A stretch of DNA of 41,935 bases. It comes from Clostridia bacterium (GTDB taxonomy: Bacteria > Bacillota > Clostridia > Christensenellales > DUVY01). Of the stretch, positions 1 to 9,345 are shown piece after piece; position 1 is the stretch's first letter, and each line of letters begins with the position of its first letter. The notes under the pieces are model-generated. The model did no database searches and was not told the origin of the DNA. It worked only from the letters and a program-made list of their open reading frames with translations. The translations under genes were made by a program, and so were the position numbers. Location: the NCBI GenBank assembly GCA_036562685.1, contig DATCJR010000127.1, positions 1-41,935 of the forward strand, in the 5' to 3' direction.

Positions 1-77
1 AGTTTCAGATAATTCTTTTAAAAAAGATATAAAAGATTAAAACAAAATGGCACATTATTGATGTATTTAAATAGTTG

Positions 78-107
78 TTGACATTTTACATTTATTTTTA
101 TTATATT
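78..107 (+). promoter_or_regulatory. candidate promoter upstream of the lipoprotein gene
   Basis: TTGACA at 78-83 and TATATT at 102-107 are separated by 18 nt, a good sigma-A-type match in very AT-rich DNA. The leader to the ATG at 287 would be about 175 nt. A second candidate, TTGTCA at 222-227 with TAAATT at 245-250 (17-nt spacer), lies closer and overlaps a 10-bp tandem repeat. Which one is used cannot be decided from sequence. Confidence 0.45.
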
Positions 108-220
108 AATTTGATACTAAAGATAGCTTTTAAAAGGATAAAAAAATGAAAATTTGTCCTAAATTTTGCAATATTTATTTATAAAAAAATGTTTACAAAA
201 AACATAATAATGTAAAAATA

Positions 221-250
221 CTTGTCAAAATTTGTCAAAATTTGTAAATT
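221..250. repeat. three 10-bp tandem repeats upstream of the lipoprotein gene
   Basis: The units CTTGTCAAAA, TTTGTCAAAA and TTTGTAAATT follow each other without gaps, about 36 nt before the start codon. A 10-bp period matches one helical turn, as expected for a protein binding on one DNA face. The repeat also supplies an alternative promoter, so it may be an operator or only local low-complexity sequence. Confidence 0.5.
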
Positions 251-286
251 GGAAACAGTTTGTAATACTGTCATTGGGGGAGGAAT

Positions 287-2803
287 ATGAAGCATTACAA
301 ATACTGTTTCCTTTTATTTTTATTTGTCTTAATTATTTTCCAAGGATGTACAAAAGAAGAAATAATAAATATTGGCTTATATGATCAGGAAAAAGTTTAT
401 TATTTGTGTATAAATAAAGAACAAGATTTTTCTTTGCCTTTACCCCAAAAAACAGGTTATACCTTTGAAGGATGGTTTTTTGATCAAAAGCTACAAAATA
501 AATGTACAGAAAATGAAATTTCTAATTTAAAATCGAAAAATGTCATTTTATATCCTAAATGGACACCAAACACATATAACATAACCATATGTTATGATGA
601 GGAAACCGAAAGAACAATTCAAGCTCAATTTGAAACTGAAATCAAATTAATAGATTATTTCTTTGTAAAACAGGGCTATGTTCTTTCAGGATGGAAAGTC
701 ACTGGTGTTGAAAAAACATTTAATATTAACGATGTTTTTAATATGCCTGCATATGACATATCTCTTTATCCTGTTATCTCAAAAAAAATGGTGAGTTTTC
801 AAACTAATGGTGGAGATACCATATCGCCTATTTGGTATAACGATTTGATACAAAACGGTTTACCCGTGCCTCAAAAGGAGCAATGTGTTTTTGAAGGATG
901 GTTTTTGGATAAAAATTTTAGCCGAGAATTTGATATCAAAGACGAACCTCAAAACCACATAACACTTTATGCAAAATGGCGAAATATAAATTATAATGTA
1001 TCATTTGAAACTAATGGCGGCAGCGTGATATCAACTGTATCTTATTATGAATTAAGAAAAGCTGGCGCTTTACCATTGCCTCAAAAATTAGGCTATGATT
1101 TTGAGGGCTGGTTTTTTGATGAAAACTATCAACAAAAGTTTGATATTAACATTGAGCCTAAAAATGATATAACATTGTATGCAAAATGGAAAGAAAAAAT
1201 CTATTCAATAACTTATATTGATAATGGCGGACAAGCTAATGAAGAAAGACCAAAAGAATTCACAATCAAATCACCCGAAATTAAACTGCCTGTGTTAAAA
1301 AAATCTGGATATAAATTCTTGGGATGGTTTGAAGCTGATAAAGAGTATCAGATAATTCCAAACGGTACTTCAAAAGATCTTGTACTTGAAGCTCGTTGGA
1401 CTGAAAGAAAACCTATTAAGATCGAAATAAACACTTTTCCTCAAAAGATGAATTATTTTTTAAATGAGCAGTTAGAATCAAAAGGCTTGACCATCGATGT
1501 TATATATGACAATGATGAAACTGAAATAATAGACGATATAAGCTGTTTAAAACTAAGCGGTTATGATTTTTCAAAAACAGGTTGGCAAATAATAATCATA
1601 AATTATCTAGGACTTACTACATCTTACCAAGTTTTTGTAACTACTGAAAGCATTATTAAGATTGAAGCAGTTATAGAAAAAAATGAATATATAGAAGGTC
1701 AAGAACTGGTGCTTGATGATGCGCTAATTTTGCTTCATTATAATAGTGGTAAGATTTCAAGTACACCTCTTATTTATCAATATTTGGCCGATTATGATAT
1801 GAACAAAATTGGACGCCACAAGATTATAGTTTTATATGATAATTTCAGTACGTATTTTGAAATTAATATCAAGCCTAAAAGCTTGCAATGTATAGAAGCA
1901 AGTGGATATAAAGCGCATTATGAATATATGGAAGAGCTTTCAAATGACGGTATACTTCATCTAATATATGACAATGAAACTGTTGAAGAAATTCCTTTAA
2001 AAAATGCAATAATTTCAGGGTATGATTGTTTAAAATCCGGAGAACAAAAATTATTAGTGCAATATATTATGAATTCTAATATTTTTACATGTAATATTAA
2101 AGTCTATGTTTCAGACCCGCCGAAAACAGTATCAAACTTGACAATAATACAGTTACCCAAAACAGAATATGAATTGGGCGAAAATTTGGATGTTTCTAAT
2201 GGGTTGTTAAAAGTCAATTTTCATTTTTATCCAGGATATGAAGAAATTATTTCTTTAACTCTTGATATGGTGTCTGGTTTTGATTCTAGCTGTGTTCAGA
2301 ATTTACAACTCAAGGTTGAATATCAGGGTGTTTATTGTTTTTATAATGTCAGCATAATAGATTCTTGGAGTGAAATCTTTAGTTTTATAGAAACTCAAGA
2401 TGGACAGGGGTATATTATAAAAGAATTTAAGGCTAAAAAAGAAAAGCAAATATCTATTCCATCAATGTATAATGGTAAGCCTGTAAAAGAAATCGGCAGT
2501 GATGCTTTTTATAATACAATACTTGAGCATGTTGTTATCCCAAGTAATATAGTTAAAATATATAGTTTTGCATTTTACTCAAATGATTTTTTAACCGAAA
2601 TCATTATTGCTGACCGTCAAACAGAACTTGATCTAGAATTAATGGCTTTTGAAGATTCATTTAGAACAGGTGTTTATATTGAATGTGATTTGGACAAACT
2701 GAATTATGGTGATTTTAAGTATTATAGTTTGACGTTTTATACTTATGATCAGAATGATTATAGTGAACTTCAGTCTTATGGTTTCAATGCTGTAAAACTA
2801 TAA
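287..2803 (+). CDS. surface lipoprotein with InlB B-repeats, Ig-like domains and BspA-type LRR tail
   Basis: No enzymatic role is suggested; the architecture fits a cell-surface adhesion or glycan-contact protein. Residues 1-20 form a hydrophobic lipoprotein signal ending in FQG before Cys21, a loose lipobox. Five InlB/Listeria-Bacteroides-type repeats follow at about 38-92, 96-163, 168-231, 237-301 and 307-371, with the hallmark GYxFEGWF and LYAKW motifs; the second is divergent. Four Ig-like (Big_3-type) domains then span about 376-691, with EYxxGExL motifs. Residues about 700-790 resemble a BspA-type leucine-rich repeat (IPSxxNGKPVKEIGSDAF). There is no LPxTG motif, so anchoring would be by lipid. 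The ATG has a strong site, GGGGGAGG, 3 nt upstream. It is a single-gene unit between its own promoter and a terminator shared with groEL. Domain classes are solid; the function is inferred. Confidence 0.85.
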   Translation: MKHYKYCFLLFLFVLIIFQGCTKEEIINIGLYDQEKVYYLCINKEQDFSLPLPQKTGYTFEGWFFDQKLQNKCTENEISNLKSKNVILYPKWTPNTYNITICYDEETERTIQAQFETEIKLIDYFFVKQGYVLSGWKVTGVEKTFNINDVFNMPAYDISLYPVISKKMVSFQTNGGDTISPIWYNDLIQNGLPVPQKEQCVFEGWFLDKNFSREFDIKDEPQNHITLYAKWRNINYNVSFETNGGSVISTVSYYELRKAGALPLPQKLGYDFEGWFFDENYQQKFDINIEPKNDITLYAKWKEKIYSITYIDNGGQANEERPKEFTIKSPEIKLPVLKKSGYKFLGWFEADKEYQIIPNGTSKDLVLEARWTERKPIKIEINTFPQKMNYFLNEQLESKGLTIDVIYDNDETEIIDDISCLKLSGYDFSKTGWQIIIINYLGLTTSYQVFVTTESIIKIEAVIEKNEYIEGQELVLDDALILLHYNSGKISSTPLIYQYLADYDMNKIGRHKIIVLYDNFSTYFEINIKPKSLQCIEASGYKAHYEYMEELSNDGILHLIYDNETVEEIPLKNAIISGYDCLKSGEQKLLVQYIMNSNIFTCNIKVYVSDPPKTVSNLTIIQLPKTEYELGENLDVSNGLLKVNFHFYPGYEEIISLTLDMVSGFDSSCVQNLQLKVEYQGVYCFYNVSIIDSWSEIFSFIETQDGQGYIIKEFKAKKEKQISIPSMYNGKPVKEIGSDAFYNTILEHVVIPSNIVKIYSFAFYSNDFLTEIIIADRQTELDLELMAFEDSFRTGVYIECDLDKLNYGDFKYYSLTFYTYDQNDYSELQSYGFNAVKL

Positions 2804-2805
2804 AA

Positions 2806-2835
2806 AAAGGACAGACTTTAAAAAATCTGTCCTTT
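2806..2835. terminator. bidirectional terminator between lipoprotein gene and groEL
   Basis: AAAGGACAGA (2806-2815) pairs perfectly with TCTGTCCTTT (2826-2835). On the minus strand the stem is followed by seven T residues, making a strong terminator for groEL. On the plus strand the T tract is interrupted but may still work for the lipoprotein gene. Confidence 0.8.
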
Positions 2836-2859
2836 ATCTTATTTAACTTAAAGAGTTAA

Positions 2860-4805
<1,946 letters not shown>

Positions 4806-4880
4806 AGATTACATCCTCCTTTTATATAGTTAATTTTTTTGACCATTTTCTGCTTCTGGTTTATTTTACCAAAAGCCAAA

Positions 4881-4898
4881 TGATATTATACAATATCA
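4881..4898. promoter_or_regulatory. palindrome covering the putative groES -10 box
   Basis: TGATATT (4881-4887) and AATATCA (4892-4898) are perfect inverted arms with a 4-nt spacer, and flanking bases extend the symmetry imperfectly. On the minus strand 4885-4890 reads TATAAT, the best -10 candidate for groES, so a bound protein would block the promoter. The sequence is unlike CIRCE or the CtsR heptad repeat. Confidence 0.5.
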
Positions 4899-4953
4899 AT
4901 TTGAAAAATGCTAGTATTTTATGTTCTATTAGAATGCATTTGATGTTACAATT

Positions 4954-4969
4954 TGGTATAATTTTAGCA
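4954..4969 (+). promoter_or_regulatory. extended -10 promoter of the dCMP deaminase gene, probably leaderless
   Basis: TGGTATAAT, an extended -10 box with TATAAT at 4957-4962, ends 6 nt before the ATG at 4969. A start site about 7 nt after the box falls on the ATG. No ribosome binding site fits in the interval and no in-frame alternative start was found. Confidence 0.6.
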
Positions 4970-5481
4970 TGGAAGAAATTAAAAATAATTACATAAGTTC
5001 TGAAAATAATACTACCTCAATAAATCTGTTTGACAAGTGGGATGATAGATTTATGCAGGTAGCTTACCTAGTAAGTAGCTGGTCTTCTTGCGTAAGACCT
5101 AACCGTCAAATAGGTGCTGTAATAGTAAAAAATAAGCGTATTATCGCTACAGGATATAACGGCGCGCCCAGCGGCATAAAAACTTGCGCAGAAAAAGGCT
5201 TTTGTATGCGCGAAAAAATGAACATTCCAAGCGGAACGCATCCTGAATTATGTTATGCCGCACATGCTGAACAAAACGCCATAGTTCAAGCCGCCAAGTT
5301 AGGGGTATCCATAGACGGAGCTACTTTATATTGTACTCATCAGCCTTGCGTTATTTGTGCCAAATTGATAATTAACAGCGGCATAAAAAGGGTTGTTTAT
5401 GAGCAAGGCTATCCTGATGAATTTGCTCGTGAATTATTTCATGAAGCTAATGTAGCCTTAGAGCAATATAAAAAAGACTAA
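4969..5481 (+). CDS. dCMP deaminase (ComEB-type, zinc-dependent)
   Basis: The enzyme deaminates dCMP to dUMP in the cytoplasm, feeding thymidylate synthesis. The 170-residue protein belongs to the cytidine/deoxycytidylate deaminase fold. Zn ligands and catalytic residues are visible: His99 and Glu101 in the HAEQNA motif, Cys127 and Cys130 in QPCVICAK. The extra Cys/His-rich segment at about 73-95 (TCAEKGFC to HPELC) is typical of dCMP deaminases. The first 22 residues precede the usual WDxxFM start of the family and look like an unstructured extension. The ATG has no ribosome binding site and directly follows a -10 box. A neighbouring comE operon is absent. The tRNA adenosine deaminase TadA is less likely because of the Cys-rich insert. 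Confidence 0.93.
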   Translation: MEEIKNNYISSENNTTSINLFDKWDDRFMQVAYLVSSWSSCVRPNRQIGAVIVKNKRIIATGYNGAPSGIKTCAEKGFCMREKMNIPSGTHPELCYAAHAEQNAIVQAAKLGVSIDGATLYCTHQPCVICAKLIINSGIKRVVYEQGYPDEFARELFHEANVALEQYKKD

Positions 5482-5646
5482 AAATAAAACGTTAAAAACA
5501 TTTATAATAATATTATTATTTTACGGTAAAGATATATAATTTTGATTTTAAAAACTATAAATAATTAGGCTTTGTCGTAAAATGTCATTTTTGAATTTAT
5601 ATTTTTAAGTGTGTCACAAACATCATAATACAGCCAAATTAATGTC

Positions 5647-5682
5647 TTGCATATCAAACAATATTTGGCTATAATTAAATTA
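5647..5682 (+). promoter_or_regulatory. promoter of the membrane-protein/yggS operon, probably leaderless
   Basis: TTGCAT (5647-5652), a 17-nt spacer and TATAAT (5670-5675) form a near-consensus promoter. The predicted start site, about 7 nt after the -10 box, coincides with the ATG at 5682. No Shine-Dalgarno sequence precedes this ATG or the next in-frame one at 5700, and a stop codon lies just upstream at 5676-5678. Confidence 0.65.
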
Positions 5683-6521
5683 TGTTCAAATATGTCAAAA
5701 TGGCATCAAGTTATATGTTTAAGACCCTGCCATATTTCTTTTTTGTGGCATTGATTCCTGCTGCAATCTTAGGCTTTTTTGGTCCGCCGTGCTCAAATAT
5801 TCTTTATTTTTATGAAAATTTTAATGTACCTATTTCACCCATGCCAACAGGATTCAAAGAAGTTCTTAATGACATGTTTGCATATTTTAAAAATGGGTGG
5901 ATTTTGATAACTCAATTTTCAATATCGTTAATTTTTGTTTCGCTTATTATTGGACTTATGGAAAGGCACTTGCGCTCGGGAAGGTTTGGCTTTAAAAGAC
6001 CTTTACGCCGCATAAACGATAGTTTGCTTGCCCTGCTTCCTGTATTCATTACTGCATTAGTTGTTGAAATATTATTTTCGCTAATTTCAAGCGGAATAGT
6101 TACGCTTGCTCATTATATCTTTTCTGATTTTGGCAGAACCCCTACAATTTTAAGCTGGACAGTTTCTATAATAGCTTTTATTGCATTACAATTATTGGTA
6201 ATTGAAATATACTCAATTTGTCTTTTGGTTCCGCCTACTTACATGATAGCAGGCTATCCGTATCTTTCATCAATTAGCTATGCAACTAAGCTAAGACATG
6301 AAGATTCATTTAAGATATATTTTGCATGTTTATGGCCATACTTGGTTATCTTTTTAGTGGGACTTGTAAGCAGAATGCTGAATTTGCTTGATATTCCCAT
6401 AAATATTTTGTGTTATGTTTTTGTATACTTGTATTTCTCATCATTATCTATGACTGTATATTATGAAAGAACGGGAACTGAGCGCATGGATTACAAGAGA
6501 AAATTAGGCGCAGGAGTATAA
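5682..6521 (+). CDS. multi-pass membrane protein of unknown function
   Basis: I do not recognise a family. The 279-residue protein has about six hydrophobic segments, near residues 14-34, 72-92, 114-140, 157-185, 212-232 and 238-261. A basic loop (RHLRSGRFGFKRPLRR, about 95-110) would be cytoplasmic by the positive-inside rule. No catalytic motif, ATP site or transporter signature is visible. It is followed after 3 nt by a second membrane protein of similar size, which in turn overlaps yggS, so the three are probably one transcript with sepF downstream. Location beside sepF and yggS suggests, by context only, a role linked to the envelope or division. The start is the ATG placed at the predicted transcription start site. 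Confidence 0.8.
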   Translation: MFKYVKMASSYMFKTLPYFFFVALIPAAILGFFGPPCSNILYFYENFNVPISPMPTGFKEVLNDMFAYFKNGWILITQFSISLIFVSLIIGLMERHLRSGRFGFKRPLRRINDSLLALLPVFITALVVEILFSLISSGIVTLAHYIFSDFGRTPTILSWTVSIIAFIALQLLVIEIYSICLLVPPTYMIAGYPYLSSISYATKLRHEDSFKIYFACLWPYLVIFLVGLVSRMLNLLDIPINILCYVFVYLYFSSLSMTVYYERTGTERMDYKRKLGAGV

Positions 6522-6524
6522 GCC

Positions 6525-7448
6525 ATGAGATTTAAACACTCATTTAAAATTTTAGTAGCGAAATTTTCATTAGTTTGGAATATATTATTTTATTATGCTA
6601 TGGCAACAATAATTATTGCTAGCATAGGCGCGGCGGTTCTTATACCTTTGATAGAAACTTTCAAAAGCATGGGACTTGCCCAAGACTTCAGTGGAATTCT
6701 AATATCATTATTTCAAAACGAATCACTTCAAATTGTAAGCGAAAAATTTATGAAGCTATATTTTAGAATAATTAATGAATTCTTGGTTATTCCTAAGGTA
6801 GGTTGGAGTCTTAGAATTTTTTTATTAGGCATAATTGGAGTGTTGGCAAGGCTGCTTTATGGTTTTTGTGAAATGGCAGTTTTGAGTGTATTAGAAGGTC
6901 ATATGTCCGCCAATGCAAAATACAGCTTTGCTGGGGCTTATCTTTCTAATTTGGGAAAATCTATAAAGTATCAATTTTTCAAAATGTTGTTTACTTTACC
7001 TTATGATATAATTTTGATTCTTGTATTATATGCAATGACCTTTTTATTTAAAATAACTGCGATAAGATTGTTTTTACCGCTTTTGATAATGATAGTATTA
7101 ATTTTGCTTGTTGCGTTTAGATTAACGTCATTATCACTCTGGGGAGCAAGCATAGCTGTAGATAAAAAAGGTGTGTTCAAAGGCTTTGGTTATAATTTGA
7201 AGCAAGTATTTAAGAAAAAGAACTTTTTCCAAATCTATTCGGCGTTTGTAGTGGTAGTTGTGCTTGCAATTGCAGTTAATGTTTTTGTAACTTTCTTTAC
7301 TTTAGGTGCAGGACTGCTATTGACAGTACCACTTACAATTTTATGGCTAAACTGTCTTAATATGACATCTTATTATATTGCTACTGGAAGAAGATATTAT
7401 ATAGACAGTGATACTATTTATACTTCTCCAACAGTAAAAGATGAATAA
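6525..7448 (+). CDS. multi-pass membrane protein of unknown function, partner of the preceding gene
   Basis: No family is recognised. The 307-residue protein has hydrophobic segments near 17-42, 95-118, 155-177, 180-200, 236-260 and 262-285, with basic loops at about 143-149 (KSIKYQ) and 225-233 (KQVFKKKNF). Like its upstream neighbour it has about six predicted membrane spans, and both end in a similar segment: SSLSMTVYYERTG upstream and LNMTSYYIATGRR here. The two may therefore be distant paralogues forming a heteromer; this is inference. It starts 3 nt after the previous stop, with GGAG overlapping the end of that gene, and its last 8 nt overlap yggS, so translation is probably coupled. 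Confidence 0.8.
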   Translation: MRFKHSFKILVAKFSLVWNILFYYAMATIIIASIGAAVLIPLIETFKSMGLAQDFSGILISLFQNESLQIVSEKFMKLYFRIINEFLVIPKVGWSLRIFLLGIIGVLARLLYGFCEMAVLSVLEGHMSANAKYSFAGAYLSNLGKSIKYQFFKMLFTLPYDIILILVLYAMTFLFKITAIRLFLPLLIMIVLILLVAFRLTSLSLWGASIAVDKKGVFKGFGYNLKQVFKKKNFFQIYSAFVVVVVLAIAVNVFVTFFTLGAGLLLTVPLTILWLNCLNMTSYYIATGRRYYIDSDTIYTSPTVKDE

Positions 7449-8112
7449 AATAGAACTTAAAGCCTGCATACAAGGCGTAAAGCAAAAAATAGAAGACATA
7501 AAAAAAGAGTACAATCTTAATCATGATGTAACAATAGTTGCCGCTACTAAGACAAAAAGCCTTGAAATAATCAATATGCTTCCTGATTGCGGTATTGATA
7601 TCATGGGAGAAAATAGGGTTCAAGAGTTTATAGAAAAATACCCATATCTAGATAAACGGCTTGAAAAACATTTTATAGGACAATTACAGACCAATAAAGT
7701 AAAGTATATTATCGATAAGGTCAGCCTTATACATTCGCTTGATAGAGAAAGCTTGGCTCAAGAACTTCAAAAACATGCATCTCGTCTCGGAATAAATATA
7801 AATGTTTTAATAGAAGTCAATATGGGTGAGGAAAATAAGGGCGGAGTACCGTTCAACAATGTTTTGGATTTTTACAAAACAGTGCAAAAAAACTATCCTA
7901 ACATTAGGATAAAAGGAATTATGAGTGTAATGCCCATAGGAGCAAGTGAAAATCTATATTTACAAATTAGCAAGCTTTATGATATATTGAGAATACAATC
8001 AGATGATATTAAGTATTTGTCTTTAGGAATGTCAGAAGATTATCTTACAGCCATAAAATACGGCGCCAATATGATAAGACTTGGCAGAGCAATTTTGGGC
8101 GAACGTACATAA
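7441..8112 (+). CDS. yggS: YggS/YlmE family pyridoxal-phosphate homeostasis protein
   Basis: PLPBP proteins bind pyridoxal 5'-phosphate without known catalysis and influence vitamin B6 and amino-acid balance in the cytoplasm. The 223-residue length is typical. The PLP Schiff-base lysine is probably Lys37 in VAATKTKS. Other family signatures are GENRVQEF, FIGQLQTNK and LIHSLDRESLAQEL, and the phosphate-binding end GMSEDYLTAIKYGANMIRLG. The ATG lies inside the end of the upstream membrane-protein gene and no strong ribosome binding site is present, so coupling is likely. sepF follows 36 nt later, as in the ylm cluster of Gram-positive bacteria, where ylmE precedes ylmF/sepF; ylmG, ylmH and divIVA do not follow here. 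Confidence 0.95.
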   Translation: MNKIELKACIQGVKQKIEDIKKEYNLNHDVTIVAATKTKSLEIINMLPDCGIDIMGENRVQEFIEKYPYLDKRLEKHFIGQLQTNKVKYIIDKVSLIHSLDRESLAQELQKHASRLGININVLIEVNMGEENKGGVPFNNVLDFYKTVQKNYPNIRIKGIMSVMPIGASENLYLQISKLYDILRIQSDDIKYLSLGMSEDYLTAIKYGANMIRLGRAILGERT

Positions 8113-8148
8113 GAAAATTATTATAATAAAATTTATTGGAGAGATGCT

Positions 8149-8526
8149 ATGGGACAATATAATGATTTTTTATTCAAAGGTCCAGCTAACGAAGACGAAT
8201 TAGATTTCATAGAAGATGTTGTGCCCAAACGCACAACAAGAAATATACGGCCAGAAATGCCGATTAAGACGCAGCGCAGTATGAGCAGTGTGGTTATTCA
8301 CAGCCCAACCACTCCTGAAGAGGTTGAGAGCTTGATTGATTATTTGAAGCGTAGAGAGCCTGCAATAGTCAATCTTGACAAACCGCCTGCAGAAATCGCG
8401 CAAAGAATTTTGGATATGTTAAGCGGTGCTATCTATGCCCTAAATGGAAGCATGCATCGTATTCAAGACAATATATTTTTGCTAACTCCCGAAGGCGTAG
8501 AAATTGCAGCCCCTTCAGAAGAGTAA
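8149..8526 (+). CDS. sepF: cell division protein SepF
   Basis: SepF helps anchor and align FtsZ filaments at the membrane during septum formation. This 125-residue copy has a short N-terminal region, a variable charged linker (about 20-45), and the C-terminal SepF domain with the pattern VVIHSPTTPEEVESLIDYLK, the central PAIVNLDKPPAEIAQRILDMLSG and the final IQDNIFLLTPEGVEI. The N terminus (MGQYNDFLFKG) is less obviously amphipathic than in Bacillus SepF, so membrane targeting may be weaker or rely on partners. A GGAGAG site precedes the ATG. It is the last gene of the operon starting at 5682 and is followed by a strong terminator. Confidence 0.95.
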   Translation: MGQYNDFLFKGPANEDELDFIEDVVPKRTTRNIRPEMPIKTQRSMSSVVIHSPTTPEEVESLIDYLKRREPAIVNLDKPPAEIAQRILDMLSGAIYALNGSMHRIQDNIFLLTPEGVEIAAPSEE

Positions 8527-8536
8527 ATAAAACGAT

Positions 8537-8564
8537 ATGCCGTTTTAGAAACGGCATTTTTTTT
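8537..8564 (+). terminator. intrinsic terminator after sepF
   Basis: ATGCCGTTT (8537-8545) pairs with AAACGGCAT (8549-8557) around a 3-nt loop, followed by eight T residues. Confidence 0.9.
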
Positions 8565-8577
8565 GCTCAAAAATAAC

Positions 8578-8615
8578 AATACTCAGAACTATTAAAAATG
8601 CTCTGAGTATTTTTT
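8578..8615. terminator. second, bidirectional hairpin between sepF and the small minus-strand gene
   Basis: AATACTCAGA (8578-8587) pairs perfectly with TCTGAGTATT (8602-8611) around a 14-nt loop. T-rich sequence follows on both strands, so it can end the small minus-strand gene and back up the sepF terminator. Confidence 0.7.
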
Positions 8616-8619
8616 AGTC

Positions 8620-8787
8620 TTAGTCTTCACTGTAACTTATGTAGAGATAACTTTGATCAGGATCAGATGTTTCTGGAAAAACCTCGCCTCTTTTCACGTT
8701 GATAATAATATTGGTCTTTTCTCCATATTTATCAAGAACTACAACTTTTCCTGAATAAGGAATTACTTGACCAGCTTTGTAATGCAT
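8620..8787 (-). CDS. small protein, YjzC-like (tentative)
   Basis: A 55-residue reading frame starts at ATG (8787-8785) and ends at TAA (8622-8620). It reads MHYKAGQVIPYSGKVVVLDK, continues with a KRGEVFPETS segment and ends in YISYSED. The pattern of a short KxGxxxPxSG start followed by GxxFPET resembles the small YjzC-type proteins of Bacillota, whose function is unknown; this match is from memory and tentative. A GGGGGT site lies about 11 nt upstream of the ATG, and a bidirectional hairpin lies directly after the stop. No membrane segment or Cys is present. It stands alone on the minus strand between sepF and the DUF5665 gene. The reading frame, ribosome binding site, terminator and protein-like composition support a real gene. 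Confidence 0.7.
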   Translation of the reverse strand: MHYKAGQVIPYSGKVVVLDKYGEKTNIIINVKRGEVFPETSDPDQSYLYISYSED

Positions 8788-8954
8788 GACTTAATAACCC
8801 CCATGGAACTATATTTTTCTAAAAAGAATAATAGTCTTTTTGCAATATCTTGTCAATATTTTGTACTATATATTGTTATAAAAAATCTTTAACATCAAGA
8901 TTTGGGATATAAGCAAAGGTTATAAATTTATATTTAAATATCAATACTATAGTT

Positions 8955-9191
8955 ATGGCAAGAGGTTTTTCATATAATCAAAAAACAAGAAAATTTCGAA
9001 CTTCCAAATTTAAGCGTGTTAGAATTAATCTTTTTTCAAGCTTTGTATTTGGAGTAGTGAGAGGATTGGGAATGGCTGTAGGTTTTTCAGGAATTGCAGT
9101 TGTTTTACTGTATGTTGTACAGTTTTTGCCGCTGCAAAATATTCCTATAATTGGTGATTTAATAAAAGCAATTATAGCAATTCCACGATAA
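8955..9191 (+). CDS. DUF5665-type small membrane protein
   Basis: The function is unknown. The 78-residue protein has a very basic N terminus (residues 1-25, rich in Lys/Arg) and a hydrophobic half with GVVRGLGMAVGFSGIAVVLL at about 34-53, then IPIIGDLIKAI near the C terminus. The RGLGxAxGF...NIPxIGDxI pattern fits the DUF5665 family of small Gram-positive membrane proteins. One membrane span plus an amphipathic C-terminal helix is the likely topology. No ribosome binding site precedes the ATG; a candidate -10 box (TACTAT, 8945-8950) ends 4 nt before it, so the message may be leaderless. No operon partner is evident: the next gene is 154 nt away with its own leader. Confidence 0.8.
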   Translation: MARGFSYNQKTRKFRTSKFKRVRINLFSSFVFGVVRGLGMAVGFSGIAVVLLYVVQFLPLQNIPIIGDLIKAIIAIPR

Positions 9192-9219
9192 AATTATCAA
9201 TATTTATAGTAAAAGCCAT

Positions 9220-9320
9220 GAATAAATTTATTCTTGTTTTGCAAGTTCTATCAAAAAGTTGAAGATTTTGTCACAATATGTTAAATTATTAACGATGGTT
9301 TCTGGAGGTTAATGAAACCA
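9220..9320 (+). promoter_or_regulatory. leader of the purine permease gene with a hairpin
   Basis: A perfect 14-bp palindrome, GAATAAATTTATTC, lies at 9220-9233. A hairpin follows: TGGTTTC (9296-9302) pairs with GAAACCA (9314-9320) around an 11-nt loop containing TGGAGG. The core of the purine riboswitch was looked for and not found. The hairpin lies just before the AAGGAG ribosome binding site (9330-9335) and might affect transcription or translation; no known RNA class is recognised. Confidence 0.35.
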
Positions 9321-9345
9321 AATATTTTCAAGGAGATTTTTTTAA

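Noticed and set aside
1-286. End of an upstream gene at the left edge
   Set aside because: All frames are broken by stops and the composition is extremely AT-rich; only promoter-like elements and a 10-bp repeat are visible.
4806-4968. CIRCE element before groES
   Set aside because: No TTAGCACTC or GAGTGCTAA, exact or near, occurs in the interval.
9192-9345. Purine riboswitch before the permease gene
   Set aside because: The conserved core pairing and loop bases of the purine aptamer are not present; only a short hairpin is seen.
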